From NCBI GenBank assembly GCA_009773165.1, contig WOUZ01000008.1, positions 124,001 to 188,000 on the forward strand: a DNA stretch of 64,000 bases, written 5' to 3'. Shown piece by piece: positions 35,297 through 44,166 of the stretch. Position numbers and translations under genes: made by a program. Under the pieces are notes generated by a model that had not been told where the DNA came from, ran no database searches, and was given only the letters and a program-made list of their open reading frames with translations. Positions within the stretch are counted from its first letter, which is position 1; each line of letters opens with the position of its first letter. Source of the stretch: Bacteroidota bacterium (GTDB lineage: Bacteria > Bacteroidota > Bacteroidia > Bacteroidales > F082).

Positions 35297-36382
35297 ATGG
35301 GCGAACTTAAATTAATGAAGGGTAATGAAGCATTAGCCGAAGCTGCAATTCGGGCAGGAGCTGATGCTTATTTTGGATACCCTATCACACCTCAATCGGA
35401 GGTTATTGAATATTTGATGGCTGAAAAACCATATGATCGTACCGGTATGGTTGTTTTGCAGGCAGAAAGTGAAATAGCAGCAATAAATATGGTTTATGGT
35501 GCAGCCGGAGCAGGTAAAAAGGTAATGACTTCCTCCTCTTCTCCGGGTATCAGCCTTAAACAAGAAGGTTTATCGTATATAGCCGGTTCGGAATTACCAT
35601 GCGTTTATGCCAACGTTGTACGTGGTGGTCCGGGACTTGGAACAATTCAACCTTCGCAAGCCGATTATTTTCAAAGCACCAAAGGTGGTGGACATGGTGA
35701 CTATCGTCAAATAGTTCTTGCTCCTGCCTCGGTTCAGGAAATGTCTGATTTTGTGAAACTTGGTTTTGAATTAGCTTTCAAATACCGTATCGCAGTTTTA
35801 ATTCTCTCTGATGGTGTTATAGGACAAATGATGGAAAAGGTTGAACTCTTTGATCCCATTCCCCGAATGACTGAAGAGGAAATTATTGCAAATTACCCAT
35901 GGGCTACAACAGGAAAGAAAAGAGGCACTGAGCGCAGAGTCATCACCTCACTCGATTTGGACAGCCATAAAATGGAAGAACACAATCACCATCTTCAGGC
36001 AAAATACAAAACGATTTCGGAAAATGAGGTGCGTTATGAGCTTATAGACTGTGATGATGCAGAATATATTTTTGTTGCCTATGGCTCGAGTGCCCGTATC
36101 GCTCAAAAAGCAGTTCAACTTGCCAGAGCAAAAGGAATCAAGGCGGGATTGTTTCGCCTTATCACCTTATACCCATTCCCTGGTAAAGAGATGGCCGAAT
36201 TATGCAAAAAAGGCGTAAAAGGCTGGCTCGCTGTTGAGATGAGTGCAGGCCAAATGGTTGAAGACGTTATGCTTTCGGTAAAAGGTTGCGCCAAAGTTGA
36301 ACATTACGGCCGATATGGTGGGATAGTTCATTCACCTGAAGAAGTATTACATGCTATGGAAGAAAAAATTATAAAAGAATAA
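35297..36382 (+). CDS. vorB: 2-oxoacid:ferredoxin oxidoreductase alpha subunit (VorB/KorA type)
   Basis: A 361-residue subunit carrying the pyrimidine-binding part of the thiamine diphosphate site (KGNEALAEAAIRAGADAYFGYPITPQSEV, GGPGLGT). The order delta-alpha-beta-gamma and length fit branched-chain 2-oxoacid (VOR) or 2-oxoglutarate (KOR) enzymes; these cannot be separated by eye, so the symbol is tentative. The start ATG 35297 (MGELKLMKGN) matches family starts; longer frames are not needed. Confidence 0.88.
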   Translation: MGELKLMKGNEALAEAAIRAGADAYFGYPITPQSEVIEYLMAEKPYDRTGMVVLQAESEIAAINMVYGAAGAGKKVMTSSSSPGISLKQEGLSYIAGSELPCVYANVVRGGPGLGTIQPSQADYFQSTKGGGHGDYRQIVLAPASVQEMSDFVKLGFELAFKYRIAVLILSDGVIGQMMEKVELFDPIPRMTEEEIIANYPWATTGKKRGTERRVITSLDLDSHKMEEHNHHLQAKYKTISENEVRYELIDCDDAEYIFVAYGSSARIAQKAVQLARAKGIKAGLFRLITLYPFPGKEMAELCKKGVKGWLAVEMSAGQMVEDVMLSVKGCAKVEHYGRYGGIVHSPEEVLHAMEEKIIKE

Positions 36383-36386
36383 TCAG

Positions 36387-37175
36387 ATGTCAACAATAAC
36401 ACTCGAAGATATTATTAAACCTGAGAATCTAGTCTATAAAAAGACAGATTTGATGACCGACAAAAGCTTGAGCTATTGCCCGGGTTGTGGTCACGGAACA
36501 GCGCATCGGATTACAATGGAAGTTCTTGAAGAATTGAATCTTGACGAAATAACTATTGGAATTGCTCCTGTTGGTTGTTCGGTGCTTGCATACGAATTCA
36601 TGAATATTGACATGACACAAGCTGCCCATGGAAGAGCACCTGCTGTTGCAACCGGCATAAAACGTGTTTGGCCTGATCGTATTGTTTTCACATATCAAGG
36701 TGATGGTGACCTGGCTGCAATCGGAACTGCAGAAACGATACATGCTTGTAACAGAGGAGAAAAAATCGTTATCATTTTTGTGAATAACGGTATTTATGGG
36801 ATGACAGGTGGTCAGATGGCTCCAACTACTCTACCCGGAATGAAATCTTCTACATCACCCTACGGAAGAGAAGTAGAAACTATGGGTAACCCATTGAAGA
36901 TGACTGAACTAGTAGCTCAACTACCGGGCACTTATTTTGTTAGCCGTCAGGCTGTACATACCCCAGCTGCAGTTAGAAGAGCAAAAAAAGCGATCAAAAA
37001 AGCATTTGAAAACCAACGTGATGGAAAACCAGGCCTTTCATTTGTTGAGATCGTCTCAAATTGCAATTCCGGATGGAAAATGACACCAACTGATTCAAAC
37101 AAATGGATGGAAGAAAATATGTTTCCATTCTACCCATTGGGCGACATCAAAGTGGATGGCCAACTGGTAAAATAA
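36387..37175 (+). CDS. 2-oxoacid:ferredoxin oxidoreductase beta subunit (TPP-binding)
   Basis: A 262-residue subunit with the TPP pyrophosphate-binding motif GDGDLAAIGTAET ... VNNGIYGMTGGQ, and SYCPGCGHG at the N-terminus. It forms the active site with the alpha subunit. Starts four bases after the alpha stop. Reaction: 2-oxoacid + CoA + oxidised ferredoxin to acyl-CoA + CO2 + reduced ferredoxin. Confidence 0.93.
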   Translation: MSTITLEDIIKPENLVYKKTDLMTDKSLSYCPGCGHGTAHRITMEVLEELNLDEITIGIAPVGCSVLAYEFMNIDMTQAAHGRAPAVATGIKRVWPDRIVFTYQGDGDLAAIGTAETIHACNRGEKIVIIFVNNGIYGMTGGQMAPTTLPGMKSSTSPYGREVETMGNPLKMTELVAQLPGTYFVSRQAVHTPAAVRRAKKAIKKAFENQRDGKPGLSFVEIVSNCNSGWKMTPTDSNKWMEENMFPFYPLGDIKVDGQLVK

Positions 37176-37200
37176 TTAGAAACCGAAAAAAATTGAAACA

Positions 37201-37746
37201 ATGACTGAAGAATTGATCATAGCCGGATTTGGCGGGCAAGGTGTACTTTCAATGGGTAAAATACTGGCTTACAGTGGTATTATGCAAGATCAGGAAGTAA
37301 GCTGGATGCCTTCTTATGGCCCGGAAATGCGGGGTGGCACTGCCAATGTGATTGTAATTGTTAGCGATGAAAGGATTAGCTCTCCCGTACTTACTGTTTT
37401 TGATACTGCTATCATTCTAAATCAGCAGTCGATGGATAAGTTTGAGAAATCAGTAAAACCAGGCGGAGTGCTTATCTACGATCCTAATGGAATAACGCAT
37501 CATCCCACTCGTACCGATATTAAGATTTATCAGATTGAAGGCGCTCAGCTTTCTGCAGATATGGGTAACACAAAAATTTTCAACATGGTTATATTAGGAG
37601 CTTACCTTCAGGTAAAACCCATTGTAAAGATTGAAAATGTTATAAGGGGCCTTAAAAAATCTCTTCCGGAAAGATATCATAAACTGATTCCAATAAATGA
37701 GGATGCCTTGACAACAGGGATGAAAAATGTTGTGTTACGCAGTTAA
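37201..37746 (+). CDS. 2-oxoacid:ferredoxin oxidoreductase gamma subunit
   Basis: A 181-residue gamma (POR/KOR catalytic gamma) subunit with AGFGGQGVLSMGKILAYSG at the N-terminus and SYGPEMRGGTANV, both family signatures. Last gene of the operon, 25 bases after beta; a terminator follows. Confidence 0.93.
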   Translation: MTEELIIAGFGGQGVLSMGKILAYSGIMQDQEVSWMPSYGPEMRGGTANVIVIVSDERISSPVLTVFDTAIILNQQSMDKFEKSVKPGGVLIYDPNGITHHPTRTDIKIYQIEGAQLSADMGNTKIFNMVILGAYLQVKPIVKIENVIRGLKKSLPERYHKLIPINEDALTTGMKNVVLRS

Positions 37747-37786
37747 TACCTACAGTAAACCACTCTTATTTTTATAATACGTTAGG

Positions 37787-37821
37787 AAAAGTCTTCTCCG
37801 CCAAAGGGAAGGCTTTTTTTT
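37787..37821 (+). terminator. intrinsic terminator of the oxidoreductase operon
   Basis: Imperfect stem AAAAGTCTTCTCC / GGGAAGGCTTTT with a short loop and a following T run, 40 bases after the gamma stop. Confidence 0.75.
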
Positions 37822-37835
37822 ATTGCTTTGCATCT

Positions 37836-38609
37836 ATGAAAAACCAAATAGTAGAAATTTTAGAAGAGTATGTTCTAAAATACAACCAAACTTCATTCAT
37901 TGCTGATGACCCTATAAGCATTCCTCATCTTTTCACTAAGAAAGAAGATATTGAAATCGCTGGTTTTCTTGCTGCAATACTGGCCTGGGGACAGCGCAAA
38001 ACGATCATACAAAAAAGCAAAGAGCTTATGCAATGGATGGACTTTGAACCCTATCAGTTTATAAATCAAGCCACTGAAAAAGATTTTATACGTTTCGATA
38101 ATTTCAAACACCGCACTTTCAACGGAACTGATTGCATTACGCTTCTGACAGGTTTAAAAAACATTTATGAGCATCATGGAGGTTTGGAGCAGGTTTTTAC
38201 AAACGGTTTCAAACATGGTGGTGCATATGAAGGAATTGAGCAACTGGCTGTAATTCTTTTCGGGTATCCGCATTTAAAACGCACAGAAAAACATCTTGCC
38301 CGCCCATCCAAAGGATCAGCAGCCAAAAGGATCAACATGTTTCTGAGGTGGATGGTGAGAAAAGACAAAATGGGAGTTGACTTTGGTATTTGGAATGATA
38401 TTTCACCGAAAGACCTCATTTGCCCGCTTGATCTTCATAGTGGTACAACAGCCCGAAGGCTTGGACTTCTCGAAAGAAATCAAAATGACTGGTCTGCGGC
38501 TGTAACTCTTACAGAGACATTAAAGCAATATGATCCGACCGACCCTGTAAAATATGATTTCGCTCTTTTTGGATTAGGCGTAAACAAACAGCCTTTTCCT
38601 TACTTTTGA
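37836..38609 (+). CDS. TIGR02757/DUF2400 family protein
   Basis: A 257-residue cytoplasmic protein. Diagnostic stretches: GFLAAILAWGQRKTII near residue 45, FQH/FKHRTFNGTDC, LARPSKGSAAKRINMFLRWMVR in the middle, and LICPLDLHSGTTARRLGLL near the end, all as in TIGR02757. The function is not established for the family. The last codons overlap the promoter box of the next gene. ATG 37836, 15 bases after the upstream terminator. Confidence 0.88.
   Translation: MKNQIVEILEEYVLKYNQTSFIADDPISIPHLFTKKEDIEIAGFLAAILAWGQRKTIIQKSKELMQWMDFEPYQFINQATEKDFIRFDNFKHRTFNGTDCITLLTGLKNIYEHHGGLEQVFTNGFKHGGAYEGIEQLAVILFGYPHLKRTEKHLARPSKGSAAKRINMFLRWMVRKDKMGVDFGIWNDISPKDLICPLDLHSGTTARRLGLLERNQNDWSAAVTLTETLKQYDPTDPVKYDFALFGLGVNKQPFPYF
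38601..38608 (+). promoter_or_regulatory. -7 promoter box (TACTTTTG) of the channel gene
   Basis: TAnnTTTG match overlapping the last codons of the upstream gene and 30 bases before the ATG at 38639. It places transcription start ahead of the full N-terminal reading frame. Confidence 0.55.
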
Positions 38610-38638
38610 CCTAAATTATTGATCACTTAAAATGCCTT

Positions 38639-39477
38639 ATGAATCAAAGTGAAGATATAGAAGAATCCTGGAAAAAAAATGGTATATAATTATATTTCAG
38701 CACCATACAAAAGCAGGTAGGCGCTTCGATTTAATTTTACTATTAGCAATTTTAATCAGTGTAACAGTTGTTTTTATCGATAGTTCTCAACAAATTCACG
38801 ATAAATACAGCCTTCCTTTACTTTTAATTGAATGGTTTCTAACTATTTTATTTACAATTGAATATGTTATTAGAGTGATTATAGTTCCCAATAAAAGATC
38901 ATATATTTTTAGTTTTTATGGAATTATTGATATGCTTTCCATTATACCAACCTACTTGAGTATATTTTTTGCTGGCAGTCAGTTTTTAATTATCATACGG
39001 GTTTTGAGACTTTTAAGAATTTTCAGAATTTTGAAACTCGTAAGCTATACAATGGCAAGCTTATTCCTAATTCAAGCCTTAAAAAACTCACGTGAGAAGA
39101 TTTTAGTTTTTTTTGGTGCTGTGCTAATTATTGTAACAATTGTCGGTACAATAATGTACCTAATCGAAGGTCCTTCATCAGGATTTGTTAGCATCCCGGT
39201 TTCTATTTACTGGGCAATTGTAACTATCACAACAGTAGGTTATGGGGATATTAGTCCTGTCACACCTTGGGGTCAATTCATTGCATCCTTGTTGATGCTT
39301 ACCGGTTACGCGATCATTGCAGTACCAACAGGAATTCTTACTTCAGAGATAAGCAAAACAAAAAAGATCACTTTTGTCGGTGAAAAAAATCATTTCTGTC
39401 GTGATTGTGGCCATCAAATTGCTGAAAAGAATGCAAATTATTGCTCTAACTGCGGTTCTGAATTACACACAAAATAA
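38639..39477 (+). CDS. Kv-type potassium channel with C-terminal zinc ribbon, frameshifted near the start
   Basis: From ATG 38639 the frame reads MNQSEDIEESWKKNGI and stops at 38687-38689. In the -1 frame, from the A8 tract at 38672-38679, it continues ...WKKKWYIIIFQHHTKAGRRF and then gives a full six-helix channel: S1-S2 (DLILLLAILISVTVVFID; LLLIEWFLTILFTIEYVIR), S4 with repeated Arg (IIRVLRLLRIFRILKL), pore TTVGYGD, S6, and a C-terminal CxxC-x11-CxxC zinc ribbon (FCRDCGH ... YCSNCGS). Length would be about 279 residues. The intact part is 38875-39477 from a GTG, but that lacks S1-S2. Either a disrupted gene, a sequence error, or a slip-dependent gene. Confidence 0.8.
38672..38679 (+). other. 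A8 tract at the channel frameshift
   Basis: G-AAAAAAAA-T. Nine As, or a -1 ribosomal slip, would join the ATG-bearing frame to the channel frame (codons W-K-K-K-W-Y). Confidence 0.75.
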
Positions 39478-39551
39478 TCCCATTCAATAAAAAAGACAAA
39501 GTATTTATTTCAATATCAAGTAATTAATAACAAAAACGCAAATACAACCAA

Positions 39552-41075
39552 ATGCAAACGAAAGATCAATTTATCGAAGCAGTTCAAAAAGGATATCAAT
39601 TTAAAGGAGCAAGCATCATTTTAGGAGGTGCTATGTTTGAAGGAGAGGCAATAAGTGGCTTACAAGTGCATGCTCCGTTAAAAATGCTCAACAGGCACGG
39701 ACTAATTGCCGGTGCTACAGGAAGCGGCAAAACAAAAACACTTCAGGGATTGGCTGAAAGTCTTTCAGACAACGGTGTAGCCGTTTTGATGATGGATATT
39801 AAAGGAGATTTGAGTGGCTTATCTCAGCCAGGAACTCCCAATGCCAAAATTGATGACAGGCATCATAAAATTGGAACTTCATGGAATCCAACCGCTTATC
39901 CTGTTGAATTGCTTACAATTTCAAATGAGCCGGGAGCAAAAATGAGAGCTACCATAAGTGAATTCGGCCCAGTGTTGTTAAGTAAAATTCTGGATCTTAA
40001 CGATACTCAGCAAGGGATGGTGGCACTTGTTTTCAAATATTGTGATGATAAAGGCCTGCCACTGCTTGATATAAAGGATTTTAGAGCGGTGCTTCAACAT
40101 ATAAGTGGTGATGGAAAGGCAGAGGTTCAACAGGCTTATGGGTTGGTAAGCACTTCAACTATTGGCACAATAATGCGCAAACTTCTCGAATTGGAGCAGC
40201 AGGGTGCTACCGCTTTCTTTGGAGAGCGAAGTTTTGACGTTGAAGATTTATTGCGTTTAAGTCCTGATGGTAAAGGTGTTATACATTTACTCCGATTAAC
40301 TGATTTACAAAGTAAGCCAAAGTTATTTTCCACTTTTATGTTATGCCTACTTGCCGAGATCTATGAAAAATTTCCGGAACGCGGCGACATGGATCAACCT
40401 GAGTTGGTGATCTTCATCGACGAAGCCCATTTGATTTTCAATGAAGCGTCAAAAGCACTGCTTGATCAAATTGAGGCCATTGTTAAACTCATCCGATCAA
40501 AAGGGGTTGGAATCTTTTTTTGCACTCAAAATCCTGGTGATGTTCCCGATGCTGTGCTGAGTCAATTAGGTTTTAAAATTCAACACGCACTTCGTGCATT
40601 TACTGCAAAGGATCGGAAAGAAATTAAGCAGGTTGCAGAAAATTATCCAACTACTTCGTTTTATAAAGTGGACGAACTACTTACTTCTGTTGGAATTGGA
40701 GAAGCTATCGTTACCATGTTAAACGAAAAAGGGATCCCTACCCCATTGGTTCACTGCTTGTTACAGGCTCCAAAGTCGAGAATGGATGTGATTTCAGAAA
40801 GTGAGACACAACAGCTTTTACGAAAGAGTCAACTAAGTTCCAAATACAATGAAGAAATTGACAGAGAGAGTGCATTCGAGCTTTTGCAAAGAAAGGTAGT
40901 CGCTGCGCAGAAATATGAGCCCATCGAAGAGCGCAGACCTGTTGGACGACCACGAAACGAAGAAAGCACTTTCGAGACAGTGATGAAAAGTCCGGTTACC
41001 AATACCATCATAAGGGAAGTAACACGTGGATTGTTAGGTGTTTTAGGTTTTTCCACAACAAGAAGAAGGAGGTAA
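39552..41075 (+). CDS. HerA/DUF853-type ATPase (YjgR-like)
   Basis: A 507-residue P-loop ATPase of the DUF853 group. Walker A GATGSGKTKT is near residue 55, MMDIKGDLSGL follows, Walker B VIFIDEAHLIF lies near 290, and an arginine-containing motif FFCTQNPGDVPD after it. The C-terminus is basic (ends STTRRRR). Related to HerA/FtsK-like pumping ATPases; the physiological role of YjgR-like proteins is unclear, so I only infer a DNA- or protein-handling ATPase. ATG 39552. Confidence 0.87.
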   Translation: MQTKDQFIEAVQKGYQFKGASIILGGAMFEGEAISGLQVHAPLKMLNRHGLIAGATGSGKTKTLQGLAESLSDNGVAVLMMDIKGDLSGLSQPGTPNAKIDDRHHKIGTSWNPTAYPVELLTISNEPGAKMRATISEFGPVLLSKILDLNDTQQGMVALVFKYCDDKGLPLLDIKDFRAVLQHISGDGKAEVQQAYGLVSTSTIGTIMRKLLELEQQGATAFFGERSFDVEDLLRLSPDGKGVIHLLRLTDLQSKPKLFSTFMLCLLAEIYEKFPERGDMDQPELVIFIDEAHLIFNEASKALLDQIEAIVKLIRSKGVGIFFCTQNPGDVPDAVLSQLGFKIQHALRAFTAKDRKEIKQVAENYPTTSFYKVDELLTSVGIGEAIVTMLNEKGIPTPLVHCLLQAPKSRMDVISESETQQLLRKSQLSSKYNEEIDRESAFELLQRKVVAAQKYEPIEERRPVGRPRNEESTFETVMKSPVTNTIIREVTRGLLGVLGFSTTRRRR

Positions 41076-41303
41076 CCTGAATCATTTGCCTGAAAATTGT
41101 CACAAACTTGTATTTCCATCATTAGCAGGTTAAAAGAATAGCAAAGCCTGAAAATTGTTTTAGAAATTAAGGACTGGTTTGGTTTGAAAAATTTTCAACA
41201 AATGATTAAATGATTTAATGGAATTATCTCAGTGCAGCCATACTGTTTTGGGGCATTCAGCCGTTTATATATGTATTTTTACCACAAAATTCAAATCATC
41301 GTA

Positions 41304-43235
41304 ATGTCTCAATCTTCTTTAATGCTCAAGATTCGCTCTTTGATTATTGTAAGCCTGATACTTACATTGGCAAATCTTTATGCTCAGGAAGATACGATAC
41401 AGCAAAAAAGACCTGCAGAACCAAAAATAGATTCAACGCAGGTGAAATATTTCAACAAAACCTTTGATAGCCTAACGATGGGTTATATCCATTATGTGGA
41501 TACCAACCTGCTGCATGCAACTCAATTCGACCCACTTAGCCGAGGTTCGTTTTTATTTCAGACACTTAGTAATGCTGGCCTTGCACATCAACCACTCGTA
41601 TTTAGCAGCGCCTTTAACAATGGCCTCGATATGAATCGCACTAGTTTCAGGCAATACGTGCAAAATAGTGAGAATATTTCGTTTCTTGACCCAACAGCTG
41701 CGCTTACAGAACTGAATTATCTGATGGGTAGTAAAAAAGAGCAACAGCTTAATGTGCTGTTCGGCCGCCAAATCATTCCCCGCCTTTTTATTGGAATGGA
41801 TTTTAAGCTGATTAACTCACCAGGTCCCTACAAGAATAGTGGCACAAACAACACAAGCGTTTATTTCACCGCGCGTTACAATACAACTAACAAAAGATAC
41901 GGAGTTATTGCGCATTATTTCAACAACAAAATTGTTGCTGACGAAAATGGCGGGATTCTCAATGACAGTGATTTCGAAAATAATTTGGAAACTGATCGCA
42001 GGGTTATTGGAGTAAACCTTGAAACAGCCTCAAACAAATACAAGCAATCCGGATTTGGATTAGAGCAATATTTTATTCTTTTGCCTGAACTTAAAAAGGA
42101 ATCGGATAGCCTTGTTATAAAGCGAAAATTTCAAATAGGAAGGCTTACCCATCAAATGGAGTATCAGCGAAATCAAACAATTTATAGTGAAACAGCTCCA
42201 CTGGCTGATTTTTACAAACCCTTTGATATTGTACTTGATTCAACCTCAACCTATGATAGCACTTATCAGTCTGTATTCCGTAACAGGTTACAATGGAGTA
42301 ATTTAGGATATAGATCATACAATAAAGATATTGCTTTTCACCTTTATGCAGGTGTTGAGTTGGTGAATGGTCAGAATAATGACTCACTAACCAAGAGAAA
42401 TATTTGGCAGTTAAATCCTTATGGAGGCATAAATATTGCATTGTTTGAATCGTTTTATATTGATGGAACAGCGAAACTGCTGACAGGGAATTATGCATCA
42501 GGAGATTTTGAGTTGAAAGGTTTGGTCAGGCAATTTTTAGGAACACGTGACCGCAATCTTGGAAATTTATTCTTTGGATTACATTTAATAAACCAAACCC
42601 CATCATGGTTCTACAAGGAATACACATCGAACCATTTTAGATGGAACCAATCACTTGACAAATCAACCCATCTTACCTTCAAAGGTGGTTATAGCTATAA
42701 AACTGTTGAGGCCGGCGCTGAATGGCATGTTCTGGATAAATATGTTTATCTGAATACAAAGGCCCGTGCCACACAGTACTCAGGAACTGTTTCAGTATTA
42801 AGAATTTACTCTGATATTCATTTAAAACCAGGGAAATTTGACATTCTGGCAACTGTAAATTATCAAGTTAGTGGAAATGATACAGTTGTTCGGCTGCCTG
42901 CATTAGCGGCCCGTTTAAAAATTGCTTTCAGTCAGCAGTTATTCAAAAATGCTGCTATTATGCAACCAGGAATAGAAGCCAGCTGGTTCACAAGTTATTA
43001 TGCCAATGCCTACATGCCCGCATTAGGAGCTTTCTATATTCAAAATGAAAAGAAGATTGGTAATTATCCCTCGGTAGATGTGTACCTTGCTTTGAAAGTT
43101 AAACGAACCCGTATTTTTATTCAATATGCCAACATACTTGGATTAACTGGAAATTACAGTTATTTCACTTCGCCTCATTATCCTATGCGTGATCCCCGCT
43201 TCTATTTCGGAGTGAGCTGGCGGTTTTATCAATAA
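41304..43235 (+). CDS. putative porin (Porin_10-like) outer-membrane protein
   Basis: About 643 residues with a signal peptide (LIIVSLILTLANLYAQ). Mature part: DSLTMGYIHYVDTNLLHATQFDP, then many alternating beta-strands with aromatic girdles, ending in FYFGVSWRFYQ, where a terminal aromatic suits outer-membrane barrels. The pattern matches the putative porin family of Bacteroidota. Start ATG 41304 (MSQSSLML); the frame runs further upstream but without a signal-like start. Substrate unknown. Confidence 0.8.
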   Translation: MSQSSLMLKIRSLIIVSLILTLANLYAQEDTIQQKRPAEPKIDSTQVKYFNKTFDSLTMGYIHYVDTNLLHATQFDPLSRGSFLFQTLSNAGLAHQPLVFSSAFNNGLDMNRTSFRQYVQNSENISFLDPTAALTELNYLMGSKKEQQLNVLFGRQIIPRLFIGMDFKLINSPGPYKNSGTNNTSVYFTARYNTTNKRYGVIAHYFNNKIVADENGGILNDSDFENNLETDRRVIGVNLETASNKYKQSGFGLEQYFILLPELKKESDSLVIKRKFQIGRLTHQMEYQRNQTIYSETAPLADFYKPFDIVLDSTSTYDSTYQSVFRNRLQWSNLGYRSYNKDIAFHLYAGVELVNGQNNDSLTKRNIWQLNPYGGINIALFESFYIDGTAKLLTGNYASGDFELKGLVRQFLGTRDRNLGNLFFGLHLINQTPSWFYKEYTSNHFRWNQSLDKSTHLTFKGGYSYKTVEAGAEWHVLDKYVYLNTKARATQYSGTVSVLRIYSDIHLKPGKFDILATVNYQVSGNDTVVRLPALAARLKIAFSQQLFKNAAIMQPGIEASWFTSYYANAYMPALGAFYIQNEKKIGNYPSVDVYLALKVKRTRIFIQYANILGLTGNYSYFTSPHYPMRDPRFYFGVSWRFYQ

Positions 43236-43246
43236 GCAAAAATTTA

Positions 43247-44062
43247 CTACTTAAGCCCCCTTTGTTTCTTTATTTGCTCATACGCATCTGTGACTTGCTT
43301 AAACTTATCTTCAGCAGCTGCGCGCACTTCCTCTCCCAAATGACTCACTTTATCAGGATGGTATTTAATAGCCATGTCACGGTAGGCTTTCTTGAGCTCT
43401 TCGTCAGTTGCTTCAGGTGACACTTCTAGAATTTTGTACGCTGAATCTGTTTCTTTTACAAACATCGCTTTGATAGAAGCAAAATCTGCCGGATAGACTC
43501 CCAGATAACCTGCAATGCTATTTAGCACATTCAGCTCAACAGAATTAAGTTGTGCATCAGAACCCGCTATCCCAAAAAGGTAATGCATCAACTGAAGCCT
43601 GGAAGAGTAGTCCATAAAACGGCCAATCTGGGAAGCAACTTCCTGAAGTTGAATATCTTGTTTGAGAATTTCTCTCAGCATCAGGAGATACTCATCAGCT
43701 GCTTCCTTACCAAAATTCCGAAGCAGAAATTGCTTTACATAGTCAAGTTCCGATTTTTTTACAGCTCCATCGGCTTTCATCATAGCTGCAGAAAGAACAA
43801 GTAAGCTTATATTAAAATCACCTTGTCTTGTAGGCTGGTTTTCATAACGGGCAGAACCTCCTTTTTCAAACATACTTCCAAAAGTATATCCTAACAAAGC
43901 TCCGATTGGTCCTCCAAAAGCCCAGCCCAATCCACCTCCTATCCATTTGGAATAACCTGATGACTTGTTACTCTGACTGTTATCTGACGACTTGGATTTT
44001 GGAAGGTTGAATACGATTAAGGCTACAACAACAATCAAAACGATTGAAAAGAAGGAAAACAT
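43247..44062 (-). CDS. TerB/DnaJ-domain membrane protein (DjlA-like)
   Basis: A 271-residue protein: one N-terminal membrane helix ([18 protein letters not shown]), a Gly-rich segment [24 protein letters not shown], a TerB domain (about 80-190, [22 protein letters not shown]) and a C-terminal J domain (about 208-270, [32 protein letters not shown] with the HPD triplet). This is the DjlA architecture, a co-chaperone that recruits DnaK at the membrane. Client unknown. Confidence 0.9.
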   Translation of the reverse strand: MFSFFSIVLIVVVALIVFNLPKSKSSDNSQSNKSSGYSKWIGGGLGWAFGGPIGALLGYTFGSMFEKGGSARYENQPTRQGDFNISLLVLSAAMMKADGAVKKSELDYVKQFLLRNFGKEAADEYLLMLREILKQDIQLQEVASQIGRFMDYSSRLQLMHYLFGIAGSDAQLNSVELNVLNSIAGYLGVYPADFASIKAMFVKETDSAYKILEVSPEATDEELKKAYRDMAIKYHPDKVSHLGEEVRAAAEDKFKQVTDAYEQIKKQRGLK

Positions 44063-44076
44063 AGTTTAATTTTTTG

Positions 44077-44084
44077 CAAAAGTA
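44077..44084 (-). promoter_or_regulatory. -7 promoter box (TACTTTTG) of the TerB/DnaJ gene
   Basis: TAnnTTTG match 14 bases upstream of the ATG at 44062. Confidence 0.6.
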
Positions 44085-44132
44085 ACAAGATTAAGTGTTC
44101 ATTATGCATTGGCAAACGAACGTCAAAAAACA

Positions 44133-44156
44133 AAAAAAGCAGGCCAAGCCTGCTTT
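44133..44156 (-). terminator. intrinsic terminator after the C1 peptidase gene
   Basis: Stem AAAGCAGGC / GCCTGCTTT with a 3-base loop and an A run on the plus strand, which is a T run after the hairpin for the minus-strand gene. Confidence 0.8.
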
Positions 44157-44166
44157 AATTATGGTC

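Noticed and set aside
41088-41158. 13-base direct repeat GCCTGAAAATTGT at 41088-41100 and 41146-41158
   Set aside because: Two copies only, no associated element or symmetry; probably chance in AT-rich spacer DNA.
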